Position numbers and translations under genes: made by a program. The notes beneath the pieces are model-generated. The model was not told the DNA's origin and did not search any database. It saw only the letters and a program-made list of their open reading frames with translations. A stretch of 64,000 nucleotides of DNA from Cheiracanthium punctorium (Eukaryota; Arthropoda; Arachnida; Araneae; Cheiracanthiidae): the NCBI GenBank assembly GCA_038373885.1, contig JAWZYV010013146.1, positions 186,001 to 250,000 of the forward strand. Reading direction: 5' to 3'. This document shows positions 1 to 10,833 of the stretch, one piece after another. The stretch's first letter is position 1. Each line of letters begins with the position of its first letter.

Positions 1-1
1 A

Positions 2-1488
2 TTATATTTAAGAAACTATATCATACTCTCTTAACATTGTCCATAAACAATAATAATAATTTCAATCTGACCAATATCTCTGAGTTAACTATGAACAAAA
101 AGATATTAGCCTTCCATAAATTACTTAAGGGGAGTTACAACCTTTAAACCTTCAAAATATCGAAAAAAACTATTATTGCATTTTTCAAAAATTTGAATCT
201 TTCTGAATCGTATGCTTCAAACTACATGAAAATATTTCTATTAGAACGTGAGTAATTGCAAAAGAAAATGTGGATGCAATGGAGTTTAAAGAGGGGATTT
301 AAAACTCTGAAGGCGTTTTCCTCAAAACTGCATTTTTGCGACTCGCGTGCATGATTGTAAAAAAACTTATGCAGGTATTATCTTGAAACTTGTTGGGTAA
401 GTACGTGTTATTAATGTCTATAACCTACACCTGTTTTTTCATGTTTTTGTACCTATTTATTATTTAAAAATAACATTTTTATGTTATGAAAAGTAGAGAA
501 TTTTTCATTTTCTTTTTTATTGAACCCTGAGGGGAAAAAATTGAAAATTAAAAATATTAATTAGGTGTAGGTTATAGACGTTAATAACACGTACTTTCCC
601 AACAAGTTTCAATATAATACCTGCATAAGTATTTTTACAATCATGCGCGCTAGTCGCAAAAATGCAGTTTTGAGGAAAACGCGTTCAAAGTTTTAAATCC
701 CCTCTTTAAACTCCATTGCATCCACATTTTGTTTTGCAATTACTCGCGTTCTAATAGGAATATTTTCATGTAGTTTGAAGCATACGATTCAGAAAGATTC
801 AAATTTTTGAAAAATGCAATAATAGCTTTTTCGATATTTTGAAGGTTTAAAGATTGTTACTCCCCTTAAGTTAAAACATGACAATCTAAAATATCCTTAT
901 TTAGTACTAATACCTAAGTTTCACAAATCTCCACTAAAATTCAGGACAGTTACTATCGGATGTAACACATATAATAATATAGCCAGTAAAATATTACTTA
1001 AAATACTTACCTCTATGCATGATCTGTTTATAAAATCAAATACTTCTTCTATATCTATAGGTAATAGCTATGAACTAAAAAATAAGATTAAAGACCTAAA
1101 AAATGTGATTAACGTATCTACATATGATTTTAAAGACCTATTCAATAGCATACCTTTAGACGATTTGTATAATGTTATATTAAATCTAATTATAATTAGT
1201 AATAATAACATTAATTTGCCATCTAACATAGATACTAATTATTTCAAAGATCTATTAAAGTTTATAGTTTATAATAATTACATTCTGCATAATAATAAAC
1301 TATACAGGCAAATTTTAGGAATACCACAGGGTGGTTCTAATTCCAGTTACTTAGCTGACTTATATTTATATAATTATGAAAAAAAATTACAATAGTTCTC
1401 TTATAATATACAGGTACATAGATGACATAATTACAATAGCCACTGATAATAACTATACTGATTCTGATAATTTCCCACAGCCATTACA
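2..1488 (+). pseudogene. Penelope-like reverse transcriptase, interrupted and frameshifted
   Basis: A reverse-transcriptase coding remnant. The part before 124 reads open and ends in HKLLK. The same frame resumes after the foldback element at 129-865 with a motif LIPKFHKSPLKFR. A YDFKDLFNSIP stretch near 1118-1150 fits RT motif A, and IPQGGSNSSYLADLYL near 1320-1368 fits motif B. The catalytic YRYIDDI motif near 1411-1431 lies in the +1 frame, so an indel separates it from motif B, most simply in the A-run at 1379-1386. The order and spacing of motifs resemble Penelope-like elements; I see no GIY-YIG domain. The sequence stops at about 1488, where BEL/Pao integrase begins on the other strand. 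It could belong to another RT class. Confidence 0.6.
129..865. mobile_element. Foldback element with ~300-bp inverted arms and TTAA target duplication
   Basis: The left arm (129-432) and right arm (about 561-865) are near-perfect reverse complements around a ~130-bp AT-rich spacer. The outer ends are GGGGAGTTACAACC and, inverted, GGGGAGTAACAATC. Both ends abut TTAA (125-128 and 866-869). If one TTAA is counted, the flanking reverse-transcriptase frame joins without a shift, which supports a precise TTAA insertion. TTAA duplication is known for piggyBac and Kolobok elements. No transposase is encoded, so this is a non-autonomous copy. Confidence 0.85.
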
Positions 1489-1791
1489 AGCTTCCGTACT
1501 AAGACTGGAGACGAGTTCTAGATGGATAGCTCGATAAACTGCACACGTGAAGAGGACGACCCATACCTTTGCTCGTGACTTCAGGTAAAGGGGGCCGCAC
1601 AAATCAATGCCTATAATTTCGAATACACAGGCATCTCTCACCCGATCTAGTGGGAGATGTATGGGAGGCACCACTGTGGCTTTGGTTTTGTATCTTTTGC
1701 ACGTCGCACATTTGGATACGACGTTTCTTACGGCACGACGGGATGAAATCAACCAATATTTTTCACGCCGTTTTGCAGCTAAAATTATCAC
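1489..1791 (-). pseudogene. BEL/Pao integrase, N-terminal part
   Basis: The frame carries the HHCC-like segment of a retrotransposon integrase: REKYW, then CATCKRYK with two of the zinc ligands, followed by the beginning of the catalytic core with GIDLCGPLYL, where the Asp fits the first D of the DDE triad. It continues to YRAIHLELVSSLSTEA and then loses similarity at about 1489. The second Asp and the Glu are absent, so it cannot integrate DNA. The upstream histidines would lie across the frame break from the 1804-2616 piece. Confidence 0.8.
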
Positions 1792-1803
1792 ACCAGCATG
1801 ATT

Positions 1804-2616
1804 CTAATTGTGATGATATTCCCATATCAGACTCTCCACGACAGGGTGGCTCTTAGGAAGTAACACCGGGTACAGAAAAGCAAATTCGTCGTCTCTATCA
1901 ATTATTTTCGTTTTGACTCTGAGAAGTCCCGATTGGTCTTTGACAGTCACCAAATTGTTGATGAATTTAACGGACGGGAATGTCTCTTTTTGTATCATCA
2001 ACCAGGGACAGGTTTCTACATCTTGCTTCTCAGAAACATCCAATATCATGTCAGGGGGAACACTTTTTCCCTGGGCCTTTCGAATAAATCTTTTGACCCA
2101 GCACAGAACACGCACAATCCGAGAGAATTTTGATATGTTTTGAAACAACGCAAATTTTTCCTCTTTTACACTTAAATTTAAAATCTGCGTTTTCTTTCGT
2201 TCTGAATTTATTTTAGTCTCATCTGGATGCACATCTGGACTAGGCCAATTTTCTTCACCCAATTTTAACCACTCAGGGCCATCCCACCACCTACTTCCTG
2301 TTAATTGCTTGGCATTACAACCCCTAGTGGGCAAAACTGCGAGATTTAATTTACCGGGGACTAGTCTCCAACTATCTGGGTCAGTTAATTTTAAAATTTC
2401 TCTTACCCTATTCCCGAGGAACGTCCCCCACTGATCATTACGTTTAATCCACGCTAAGCATGTGGTGGAATCGGTCCAATAATGTGTGGCAACAGAAGAA
2501 ATATTCATTGAATCCCTTATAAATGCGCAAAACCTAGACCCAATGACACATGCCAGTAATTCCAGCCTAGGAAAGGTCATTTTCTGCAGTGCTAATTTAC
2601 ATCGGGATCCTAACAA
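1804..2616 (-). pseudogene. BEL/Pao RNase H region and integrase linker
   Basis: This 270-codon open frame follows the RT in order. Early in it, FPRLELLACVIGSRF and WTDSTTCLAWIKR match the RNase H-like segment of Pao polyproteins, with the Asp of WTDS in the position of a catalytic residue. The later part, GSRWWDGPEWL and then the positively charged linker leading to HPVVESLIWEYHHN, is the usual run-up to the integrase zinc-binding domain. It is separated from the RT frame (ending at 2700) and the integrase frame (starting at 1791) by frame breaks. It would work only as part of a Gag-Pol polyprotein in a virus-like particle. Confidence 0.78.
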
Positions 2617-2699
2617 TCGAACGGTAACTTCCGGGGCAATCTCAAAAATATCACTGTCGCATACGTGCTCTGGCTTGCATCACAAAATACGTGCATCGA

Positions 2700-3669
2700 T
2701 CACTTTTTTCTATTTCCAAATCCTGCTCGTCTCGGGATTTTAATTTCTCTTAACTCCTCTAACTCCCTCAACCAGATTTCAAAGTTTCCCCTTATGTTAT
2801 CTGGCAAGGGAGTGTCCCAGTCTGTCTTCATAATCCATGCTTGCTGCATGAGCAGTAAAAAGGGAGACAAGAATCCCAAAGTGTCAAAAATACTCTGGGT
2901 GATTGACAAAATTTCACGTTTTGATAAAGTTCTTATTTTAAAGTCGGATTTGACTGTTATCAATAACGTATCATCTATCCTATTCCATTTGAGGCCTAGC
3001 ATATTGACTGGATCTACCGTGCTGTTTGGAATTTCGTTTTCCTCACTGAAATCTTTAATTTCCTCAAAAAGACCGAACTCCCAAGATCTCAACTCTAATT
3101 TAGCCTCTGCTAGTAGCTTTGTCGAATTCAAAATAAAATGTTTTAGTTCTTCAACAGTATCAACTGAAGTGACACAATTATCAATATAAAATGAACTTAA
3201 AAGTTTATTTGCTGTGTCCTTAAATTTCCCTTCTGCATTCGACAGATGACACTTTATTACCGCTCCAAGTAAAAATGGGCTGCTTGTTAAGCCAAACACT
3301 ACACGATTATTCCTAAATTCTTGAATTTTATTATCACAGTCCCACCACAAAAAACGCAAAAAATCACGATCATTTTTTTCCAGTTCAATTTGTAAAACGA
3401 CTGTATATCTGATACAACTCCGATAGCCTTTTCCCTAAATCTTAAAAAAATCGCTGGGATTTGTTCGATGAGATTGGGTCCTTTCACTAAGCAACCATTA
3501 AGGGACGGGTTTCTATCTGATTTACACGAAGCATCGAATACCGGTCTAATCTTAGTAGTAAGACTTTCAGGTTTTGAAGTAAGACGACAGGATGATGAGG
3601 TAAGTAGTGAACAAATTCTGGATTGACCTCCTTTCCCGAAATCTTCTCAATTATCCCTTCTTTTCCCAT
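2700..3669 (-). pseudogene. BEL/Pao reverse transcriptase
   Basis: The domain is split over overlapping frames. An upstream piece (3669-3299) holds the start of the palm, with a motif around PNLIEQIPAIFLRFREKAIGV broken by a frameshift near 3360. The main piece (3359-2700) has FGLTSSPFLLGAVIKCHL and then FYIDNCVTSV, the BEL/Pao form of the catalytic YxDD box with Asn as the last residue. LGLKWNRIDDTL and IFDTLGFLSPF follow, which are standard for the RT connection in this superfamily. It would copy element RNA into DNA. The frame breaks show that this copy is dead. Confidence 0.85.
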
Positions 3670-4622
3670 TCAAAAAATACTTTATGATATTCCTCATACA
3701 TATTACTGGATTTGAGTTTTCGCGTTACAATAAATAATCTTTTCTCCGCGATATGCCTATTAGAAGGAATTTCCTTTTGTTTCTCCAACCACGGTAACCC
3801 CACACAGTATCGCCCATCATTACTTCTACTCAACGAATTTTCAAACTTTTCCACAGCTAGTTCTTCCTCTGCAGCTTTTGACAAATCGCTCTTTACACCT
3901 GAAATTCCGATTGTCTCTAGATTCCACAGATCAGAAATTTCTAAATTCCTAACGCAAAGATTTGTTAATAGCATGCTCTCATTCGTTAAGTTCGGTTCTT
4001 TACTACCGATTTCTCCGCACACGGTCCATCCTAATTTTGTGTCAATAGCTGTCAGACCCCCTGACAATTGTTTAACATATCCTGTAAGTAATTTTCCATA
4101 TATGTCAGCACCCAAAAGCATCTCAACTTCAGAACTCTCAGATCCTACATCGGTCAACCAAATTTTATTTCGTTTAAATTCTTTGATCAGGTTCTCATTT
4201 AATCTTAACCTAGGAACACTCCCACATATTATTTCCTGACTTAGAAATTCAAATTAGAACTTTTCTTTCAAATATTTACTAGTTGAACCAAGTTTCAAGA
4301 GGTATTTATCGTGAGGTTCGGAGTCAGTTTTTGAACCGCCAAACAGGGCGTGAGAGATATTCTCTGAGCCAATGGGATCTAACCCTAATTCCTGCGCAGT
4401 GGATTTTTTTACATATGAGCGTTGAGAGCCACAATCAAGGAGCGCCCGTACTCTTTTAGATCCTTTCCCAAATATTTCTACGTTTAATGTCATGAGTATT
4501 ATTGAGTTATCGCACTCTCTCTTAATTACACTGCTCTGCGCGATTTCCGATCTTTCCGTTTCGCTTTTATTGGCCGGTTCCTTACGAGTGCTTATGTCGG
4601 GACAAAGTACAATGGGATGCAC
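3651..4622 (-). pseudogene. BEL/Pao aspartic protease (DUF1758-like)
   Basis: The frame 4622-4254 contains VRALLDCGSQRSYVKKSTAQELGL. The DCGS corresponds to the D-(S/T)-G active-site motif of retroelement aspartic proteases, with Cys in the second position as is common in BEL/Pao copies. The next piece (4157-3651) has VEMLLGADIYGKLLTG, the conserved second half of the protease, then GWTVCGEIG, which leads towards the RT. The piece between 4254 and 4157 is out of frame. The enzyme would cleave the Gag-Pol polyprotein during particle maturation. Confidence 0.82.
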
Positions 4623-4634
4623 TTTCGAACATAC

Positions 4635-4970
4635 CTAACATCGTACAAACCTGCGGCAGGAATTAGCGAAATGACCAGGCTTCAAACATTTTAGACAGCA
4701 CTTTTTATCTTTTAATTTCTTTACTCTTTCATTCATCGTCATAGACATAGCTGTACAGCAATCTCTGCTTTCGTGCGAACCCATATTACAAAATACACAG
4801 CTATTAGCTTTCGCTGACACCTGCAATCCCAACGCGGTCGGTACAGCTGGCCTCTTACTTTTTTGTTTATCTTTTGGAGTATCCCTCGTACGGTCAAAGC
4901 CCTCTTTCGCCAACGATAACCTTTCCTCGTTTAGAACTTCGCTATGCAAGAAAGACATGAGAGAATACAA
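4635..4970 (-). pseudogene. BEL/Pao gag C-terminal zinc knuckles
   Basis: Two cysteine clusters typical of the Gag nucleocapsid are present. The first, CVFCNMGSHESRDC, has C-X2-C-X4-H-X4-C spacing; the second, CCLKCLKPGHFANSC, is also C-X2-C-X4-H-X4-C. Such knuckles bind the packaged RNA. The frame directly precedes the protease frame and overlaps the middle gag frame by about 40 bp in a different register, so a frameshift lies near 4935-4970. Confidence 0.82.
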
Positions 4971-5269
4971 TCTAGAACGCTGCTTAGGGGGGGACTAGAT
5001 CCTTTTCTACTACAGAGTTTTCTCCAGCAAGGGGGGGAAGCGCGAGGGTAATTCGATACGCTGTGGGTAGAAGAGAGAGAATGTCTCTGCCAAGCTCGTA
5101 AAATATCTTCTGATACGCAGCTTTCGACTAGAGGAAATAGCCAGGAAGCGTTCGCTTCTGAGTCCACCCCCATTGACTCTAAAGGCCCCTTCAGTGATCC
5201 AGAGACATGTCGCGGGTCGCTAGCAGTAGGGTGCCAATAGCGGAACCAATTCTTCAATAGAGTAACCAT
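4931..5269 (-). pseudogene. BEL/Pao gag, middle part
   Basis: The recognisable stretch is LESMGVDSEANASWLFPLVESCVSEDILRAWQRH (split by position), which fits the conserved BEL gag segment with an LES-LG...LYPLVES...DILRAWER pattern. The later part of the frame is out of register. A sequence here (about 5187-5216) recurs inverted at 5451-5481, so local rearrangement has occurred in gag. Confidence 0.65.
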
Positions 5270-5628
5270 TTCCTTTTAAAAGGTGGTGATACTCCGGTAT
5301 TAAACCAACAAAAGATAATTGGGGACCGTGAATATTATTGCAATTTCGCACATCCCCCATCTATTGTTCGGTAAAGGACACCCCAAGTGTCGCCGCTAGT
5401 CACAGCTTCCTAACCATGTCAAATTTCCCCGTTCAAATACATTGTAGCCGCGACATGTCTCTGGATCACTGAAGGCGCCTTAATGCTCTTAAATGAGCTT
5501 CAATTTTGTCAACAAGTTTGCCTAAAGACAATTTTTTTCTGCTCTATTTCCTACATTATTAATTATTAGCTTAAGTAGTTCTCTAACATAAACTACCGTT
5601 AAGAGCTCTTTTCTCCCAAAACGCTGTT

Positions 5629-6136
5629 CTAACGCCAAAATTGCCTTTTGGTAATTTTCTTTCGTAGCCGGGTAGCCCTCAATAAATTATCGAGCTTTTG
5701 TTCCTGGTTGCATGGCTTGATATAAATAATGGAATTTATCACTTCACTCAGTTCATCGTTATCATAAATTTGTTTGAATTGAGCCCAGAATGAATTTATC
5801 AATTGGCCATCGAATCTTTTTAGTTCTATTTCGGGGAGTCTATAGCTCGATCTATTCGAAACGGTACCCGCTACAGAATTAGTTCTGTTAGAATTCTCTA
5901 ACTTACTATCAGCTAGCCTTTTCATGGTTATAACAAGTCGGAATATTCTTCCGCGCTCTCATACTCTTTCGAAATTTCCTCGTCTGTAACATCTTTTTTG
6001 TCCAGAAATGCATCAAGAATCTTGCTGTCTAAATTGGATAGCTCTTCCTTTAAATTGACCAATTTAGTGAGTTTGTCGCTCAGAGCGCCTTTATCCACAA
6101 ATTCATTAGCAAGCTCTTCTTTCAGAGCATTTGTGG
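5629..6136 (-). pseudogene. BEL/Pao gag, N-terminal part (DUF1759-like)
   Basis: LPEIELKRFDGQLINSFWAQFKQIYDND (in pieces) matches the DUF1759 signature of BEL/Pao gag, which usually reads LP-I-L--F-G----W--F---. Upstream, from about 6136 to 5943, the strand encodes an acidic helical segment (EELSNLDSKILDAFLD and nearby) typical of the gag N terminus, ended by a stop at about 5940. A start codon cannot be fixed. Between 5280 and 5620 the gag frame is lost. Confidence 0.7.
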
Positions 6137-6216
6137 TTTAGGTGAAATTGCTTCTCACCGGCGCTCGTAATTTTACTAATTTTTCTATTACTAAAAATTT
6201 CCAAAACACTAACAAA

Positions 6217-6234
6217 ATCCTGGCAGGCTCGCCA
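6217..6234 (-). other. Primer-binding site of the BEL/Pao element
   Basis: On the minus strand the sequence TGGCGAGCCTGCCAGGAT lies 8 nt after the end of the proposed LTR. It begins with TGG, the complement of a tRNA 3' CCA, and resembles the 3' end of a tRNA-Arg of the kind used by many arthropod LTR elements, though with several differences. Confidence 0.55.
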
Positions 6235-6242
6235 CTTTACTA

Positions 6243-6686
6243 TGTAACAAAAACACAGTAAGAGATCTCCGGTTAAGCCGGACACCGTCCGGGGCGGAGA
6301 GGGTAAAAATTATCAATAATTCTTTGAATTAATTAAAAGAGGTCACTTACCTCTTTCTCTCGAATTGTGGTGGGAGGAGTGCTCTGGGCCCTGTAAGAAT
6401 GGGTGAAGGAAAGCCATGTCGCCATTTGTCTTGGCTAACTAAAATTTTATTTACACGACTTATGTACACTGTTTAAAAATATATACAAAACATTTTTTCT
6501 TGAAAATAATTTTGAGGCACCACCTTTCTAAAAAATGCAGTTTGCGGGCTCAGCATAGACCTCTCGGTCCGAACTCTGGATGCTCTCTGAAGAGTTTTCC
6601 CCAGCCCCAAAGGATGGGGGCGAAAAGGGACAATCATAGTACCCCTAACTCCATCTGGTGGAGGCATGACCTTGGTTTTCATAACA
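6243..6686 (-). repeat. 5' LTR of the BEL/Pao element
   Basis: On the minus strand the ~444-bp segment starts TGTTATG and ends TTGTTACA, giving TG...CA ends and a short TGTTA/TAACA inverted repeat. It contains a TATA-like stretch (TATATATTTTTAAA, near 6474-6487), an AATAAA near 6447, and a splice-donor-like GAGGTAAGT near 6347-6355. No second LTR is present in the window to confirm the exact ends. Confidence 0.65.
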
Positions 6687-6707
6687 CATAGCTGTATACT
6701 GTAAAAA

Positions 6708-7631
6708 TTATTCTAAAACTTCTTCATATACACAGTTGAATATTTCAGAAGTAGGCGATACTACAGAAACAGCGTCAAAAGAACGGACTCTAGATAAGCC
6801 TACATACAATTGTCCATGATTGAACACTGGTTTAGATAGGTCTAAGCAAATTTTATCAAAAGTTTGGATTTTGAAAATCGAGTGTGCTGTTCTACCACCT
6901 GGTAACAAAGTCGCAGCTATACCTGTTGATGCTACAGGAATAGCAAAATCACCCCTTCCTCTAATTGTGTACAGCAACGTTATATAAATAAAAGTTTTAC
7001 CTGTTCCTGCAGGTCCATCTAAGAAAAAACACTTAGGACCATTAGCATCATTTTCATAAATTGCAGAAAGAACACTTTCAACAACAGATCTTTGTTCTGC
7101 ATTTAGTTTTTCAGTGTTAACGCAGGCCTTAGTTTGTTCTTGTATAATATCAAATGAAAATGGGCTACGAATATTTGTTATTGAGTTTAAAGGTGGGAGT
7201 TTCAGTTTCTCCAGACTGATTCCTTGAGCTTTGATAAATGTACTTATTTCAGCTAAAGCATACTGAAATCCAGTTTCTTCAGAATACTGGTGAATGAAAT
7301 CTTCGGATAGGGAAACTTTATGCTGATCCCAAAGTTCAGGAACATTTTCTACTTCTCCAAATGCACAAATTATACAAAAAAGCACTCTCAAAAAACTTGG
7401 CATATGGGTTCTTGCTGCATCGGCTAAAGTGTAATGCCAGTGTTCATCTCCCTCAAGAAAACCGAGATGTTTGCATGCCATTTGGAAAGTTTCGCACACT
7501 ATTCCTCGAACCGTTTTTAAGTCATCGAAGCTCATAGCACCAGGTTTATGCAGTAACAACATTCGTAGATAATATCGCTCAGTATCTTGTATACTAACAA
7601 CTGGCATTCTTCCAATTATTTTGTGTCCCAT
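6708..7631 (-). pseudogene. Helitron helicase (Pif1-like) with its central motifs deleted
   Basis: This is the C-terminal helicase half of a Helitron Rep/helicase. Walker A is intact as DGPAGTGKT, followed by ASTGIAATLLPGGRTAHSIFKI. The next residue joins directly, in frame, to TFDKICLDLSKPVFNHGQLYVGLSRVRS, which is the last helicase motif (motif VI) of Pif1-type enzymes. The Walker B and middle motifs that normally lie between (roughly 300 residues in the family) are absent, so it cannot unwind DNA. The junction lies at about 6862-6866. The frame upstream is shifted relative to the Rep part. The frame ends just before the BEL/Pao LTR. Confidence 0.88.
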
Positions 7632-7647
7632 TCATTGCCTTTTTTTT

Positions 7648-9842
7648 TCATCTTGTTTCGTTACTGTCAAAGACATAGTAAATTGGAATGTCAGAGTAAG
7701 TATAGCTTCGAGATCCTTCATCTGTGCAGTTCAGATTAAACCATGCAGTTAAAGTTGTTTCTTTGACTGAGGCTCGTAAAGTAGCCTCCTCTTCCCGGCC
7801 TTCTTCATAAAATATGGGTTGTTGTTCTGGCAAATGAACTGCTAATCTCTGCACAACATGGGATTTGTGAGACATCGGGAACTCGTTCAAGCGCCACATT
7901 GCCTCGGGAGCACTTACATACTTACCATCAAGAAAGGTTAAAATTTCATCATGATGGACAATATTATCATTTTGCAGCCTAACAGAAGCAGCATCATGCC
8001 CTTTATATACATATTTGTACAAATATTTTACACTCCTTATTGAAGCACATACTTCGACATTAATATGGGCATTGAATTTCTTCAATAGCCAAGGATTGTA
8101 TGGTACAACCCATCGATTATCGATATCATACCGACAACTTTCACTGGTTCTATGACCTTTCTTCTATAAACAGGATACCCATTAACATTTTCTTTAGTTC
8201 TGTCAATGTTTTCTTTAGGGTACTGTTTGCAGCAGGCATTTGAATCTCTTATGCATGGAGAGTATGGATTCAATGTACCACTTGGTCCATGTATCATACA
8301 TTTTGTGACAATATCGAATAATCGGGGATTACTATGAATATCAGGTAACTCTGCACTCACATACTTGTCAATATCATCATTTGTTCATATTTTTGAAGCT
8401 GAGTCTAACGTTAATAAAATGTGTGCATGAGGTAATCCCCTTTTCTGAAACTCAATTACGTATATATAAGCAGTAACAACACCAAAAATGTTGCGTTTCA
8501 AAATATCATCTAATAATTCAGAGAGTTTCATTTTGAAAACACGAACAACGATATCTGGCCTGTTTTCAGGTCGCTGAGGATATTCAATTGCATTTGAGAT
8601 TTCAGGCCAAGTAGGGTTGCAAGTGAAAGTGATAAATAAATCTGGTCGTCCAAATTTACGTACCATAGCCATTGCATCTTGGTAGTTTTGCTGCATATAT
8701 CTTGCACTACCTGGAATTGTGGATGGCAGTATCATTAATTTACCTGCTCGTAAATTTGCATTTCGAGCACGGTTCTCTAGAACATCGAAAAGACCACTGT
8801 ACAGCTCTACTCTCAAATTTTTTTGGTTCATTCGGATATAATTTAATCGCGAACCTTCTGTTTTAACATATGCATCAACAATATACTGTTGATACAGTTT
8901 CCCACTACTGTGCAATATGCTAAAACCACTACGAATTGAAAGTCGGCATGCATAGTATTGTAATTGAGTTACCCGTATTCTTTTAGCCGAACGTATATCT
9001 TCAACATGTTTCATTCCATCATACCATCCACTTTCACCTCTAGGGAACAGCAAAAGATAAACCATAGGGTCACAACAATGGTTCATACGAGATATATTCC
9101 TACAGTTATCAGCCTTAGGATATATGCAAATGTCTCTATTTGCAGGAGGCTCACCGTCATCTCCAACAAATATGGCAGAAACTTCAGTAGATGTTGGTGC
9201 GTTATACCTTCGCATATCTAAGTCTGGTTGTTCCATAAAAACCATTTTAACATTTACAATTGGGTTGATTTGTATTAGTTCGTGCATTTGTAAGAATGAT
9301 TCAGCAAAGAGATTAATACTTCGCAATAAATCATCCAATTTTTCCATAACAGTTCGAAAGCAGTCTTTATTATTTTGCATGCGATAATCATTTGCCTCAC
9401 TTGAATCAAAAATATAGAGTTGTCCATATCTAGGCTTGTTGCGTTCGTTTGAATATAGTGATGAAACCAAGTGATAAATTTGAGCATGAATTCCGAAACA
9501 ATATGGTCCATTTCCAGGAGGCGATTTTATTTCAGCTCCCATTGATGCAAAGGCTAAAGCAGCATTGTTTGACCTAATATGCTGTCTAAAGTTCTTCGCT
9601 TCGGCAGAATCACTACACAGTAAATCTTTTAAAACATCAGGTTCTCATAAAGCGATGGCAGTGACACTTTATCATCATGGCAGCATCGCGTAAATTTTTT
9701 GCTGCTGTTTTCTTCATCTTTCCAATAGACCGCCTGGCAGGCCTATGTTCCGTATCCGGTGCCCCTTGGTTCTGGCGACATCGTGAGCAATGTTCAACGT
9801 TAGTAAAGTACCCTGCCGATGGTAGTTTGACTGGCAACCATA
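7648..9842 (-). pseudogene. Helitron Rep (HUH endonuclease) and N-terminal domain, several breaks
   Basis: The N-terminal Helitron-like domain is seen as ALAFASMGAEIKSPPGNGPYCF; it extends upstream of the Met at 9542 to about 9645 in the same frame. The Rep domain follows, with TCNPTWPEI and the HUH motif GLPHAHILL near 8420. A TGA stop at 8385-8387 breaks the frame just after LTLDSASKI, and the same frame reopens immediately. A frameshift near 8125 precedes the KYLYKYVYKGHD segment (about 8010), which carries the catalytic Tyr residues of Rep. A further shift near 9645 separates a Cys-rich leader. The intact protein would nick and join single-stranded DNA for rolling-circle transposition. 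Confidence 0.88.
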
Positions 9843-10009
9843 AAGAAATGTGTAGAGCTTGGCGACGTTTTTTTTGGAGGAATGATAATGCGTCAAATAT
9901 TGTAAATTGGATAATTTAGAACTATTGAAAGATGCGAAATTTCTTGCACTTTCGGGCATGCGTAATAGTTGTTTTTTAATCTAGCTACTGTGTATGTGTG
10001 ACGTAAGCA

Positions 10010-10810
10010 GATGAATGTAACGAATTCGCTTGCTAAATTTGACGTCACTAAGCTGTTAATTTGCGTTTTGCGCATGCGTTATTGTTATTTTTCGTTTTAT
10101 CCTGTTCCTTCGTCTACTATTCCAATTTGCATCAACTTGTACAAATGTTTTTTTTTTTTCGGTCTCGCAGAGGGGCCCGCGTTAGCATATTTTCGAATGT
10201 ATGTATCGATGAATGTAACGAATTCGCTTGCTCAATTTGACGTCATTAAGCTGTTAATTTGCGTTTTGCGCATGCGTTATTGTTATTTTTCGTTTTTTCC
10301 TGTTTCGTCTACTATTCTAATTTGCTTCAACTTGTACTAACGTTTTTTTTGGGGGGGTCTCGCAGAGGGGCCCGCGTTAGCATATTTTCGAGGGGGCCCT
10401 TTTGAGGCGGTGGCCGGACCCACTGGTGTTTTTTTTTTGATCTCGCAGAGGGGCCCGCCCGGACCCACTGATGTTTTTTTGGATCTCGCAGAGGGGCCCG
10501 CGTTAGCATATTTTCGAGGGGACCCCCTTGAGGCGGTGGCCGGACCCACTGATGTTTTTTTTTGGATCTCGCAGAGGGGCCCGCGTTAGGATATTTTCGA
10601 GCCGGCCCTTTGAGGCGGTGGCCGGACCCACTGATGTTTTTTTTGGGTCTCGCAGAGGGGCCCGCCCGGACACACTGATGTTTTTTTTTGGGTCTCGCAG
10701 AGGGGCCCGCGATATCATATTTTCGAGGGGGCCCTTTTGAGGCGGTATCCGGACCCACTGATGTTTTTTTGGGGGTCTCGCAGAGTGGCTCGCGCGCCCT
10801 CCGAGAAAAA
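10010..10810. repeat. GGGCCC-rich minisatellite with two unit sizes
   Basis: Two long units (about 198 bp; from 10010 and 10208) share an AT-rich part with GACGTCA and GCGCATGCG, and each ends in a T-run plus TCTCGCAGAGGGGCCCGC. The second is followed by further copies of that core at about 10440, 10484, 10565, 10649, 10697 and, degraded, 10775. Spacing alternates between about 82 bp and about 44 bp; the short form lacks the GTTAGCATATTTTCGAGG segment. The array lies upstream (5') of the Helitron Rep, so it may be part of the Helitron's 5' region. The open frames through it are by-products of the repeat. Confidence 0.85.
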
Positions 10811-10833
10811 TTTTTTACACTACATAAATGTTG

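Larger units (their letters stand above)
1489..6686 (-). mobile_element. BEL/Pao LTR retrotransposon, 5' LTR present, truncated in integrase
   Basis: Reading the minus strand from 6686 down: LTR, primer-binding site, gag, zinc knuckles, aspartic protease, reverse transcriptase, RNase H region, then the start of integrase. This order and the YIDN-type RT motif are those of the BEL/Pao superfamily. The coding region is broken into many frames, so the copy is dead. The 3' half of integrase and the 3' LTR are missing; the element ends abruptly at about 1489 against the Penelope-like remnant. The LTR begins only 22 bp after the Helitron helicase stop codon, so it probably inserted into, or was joined to, the Helitron tail. 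Confidence 0.88.

Noticed and set aside
10327..10758. Overlapping 143- to 70-codon frames rich in Gly-Pro-Ser-Ala-Arg repeats
   Set aside because: They are translations of the GGGCCC minisatellite, open in several frames and on both strands.
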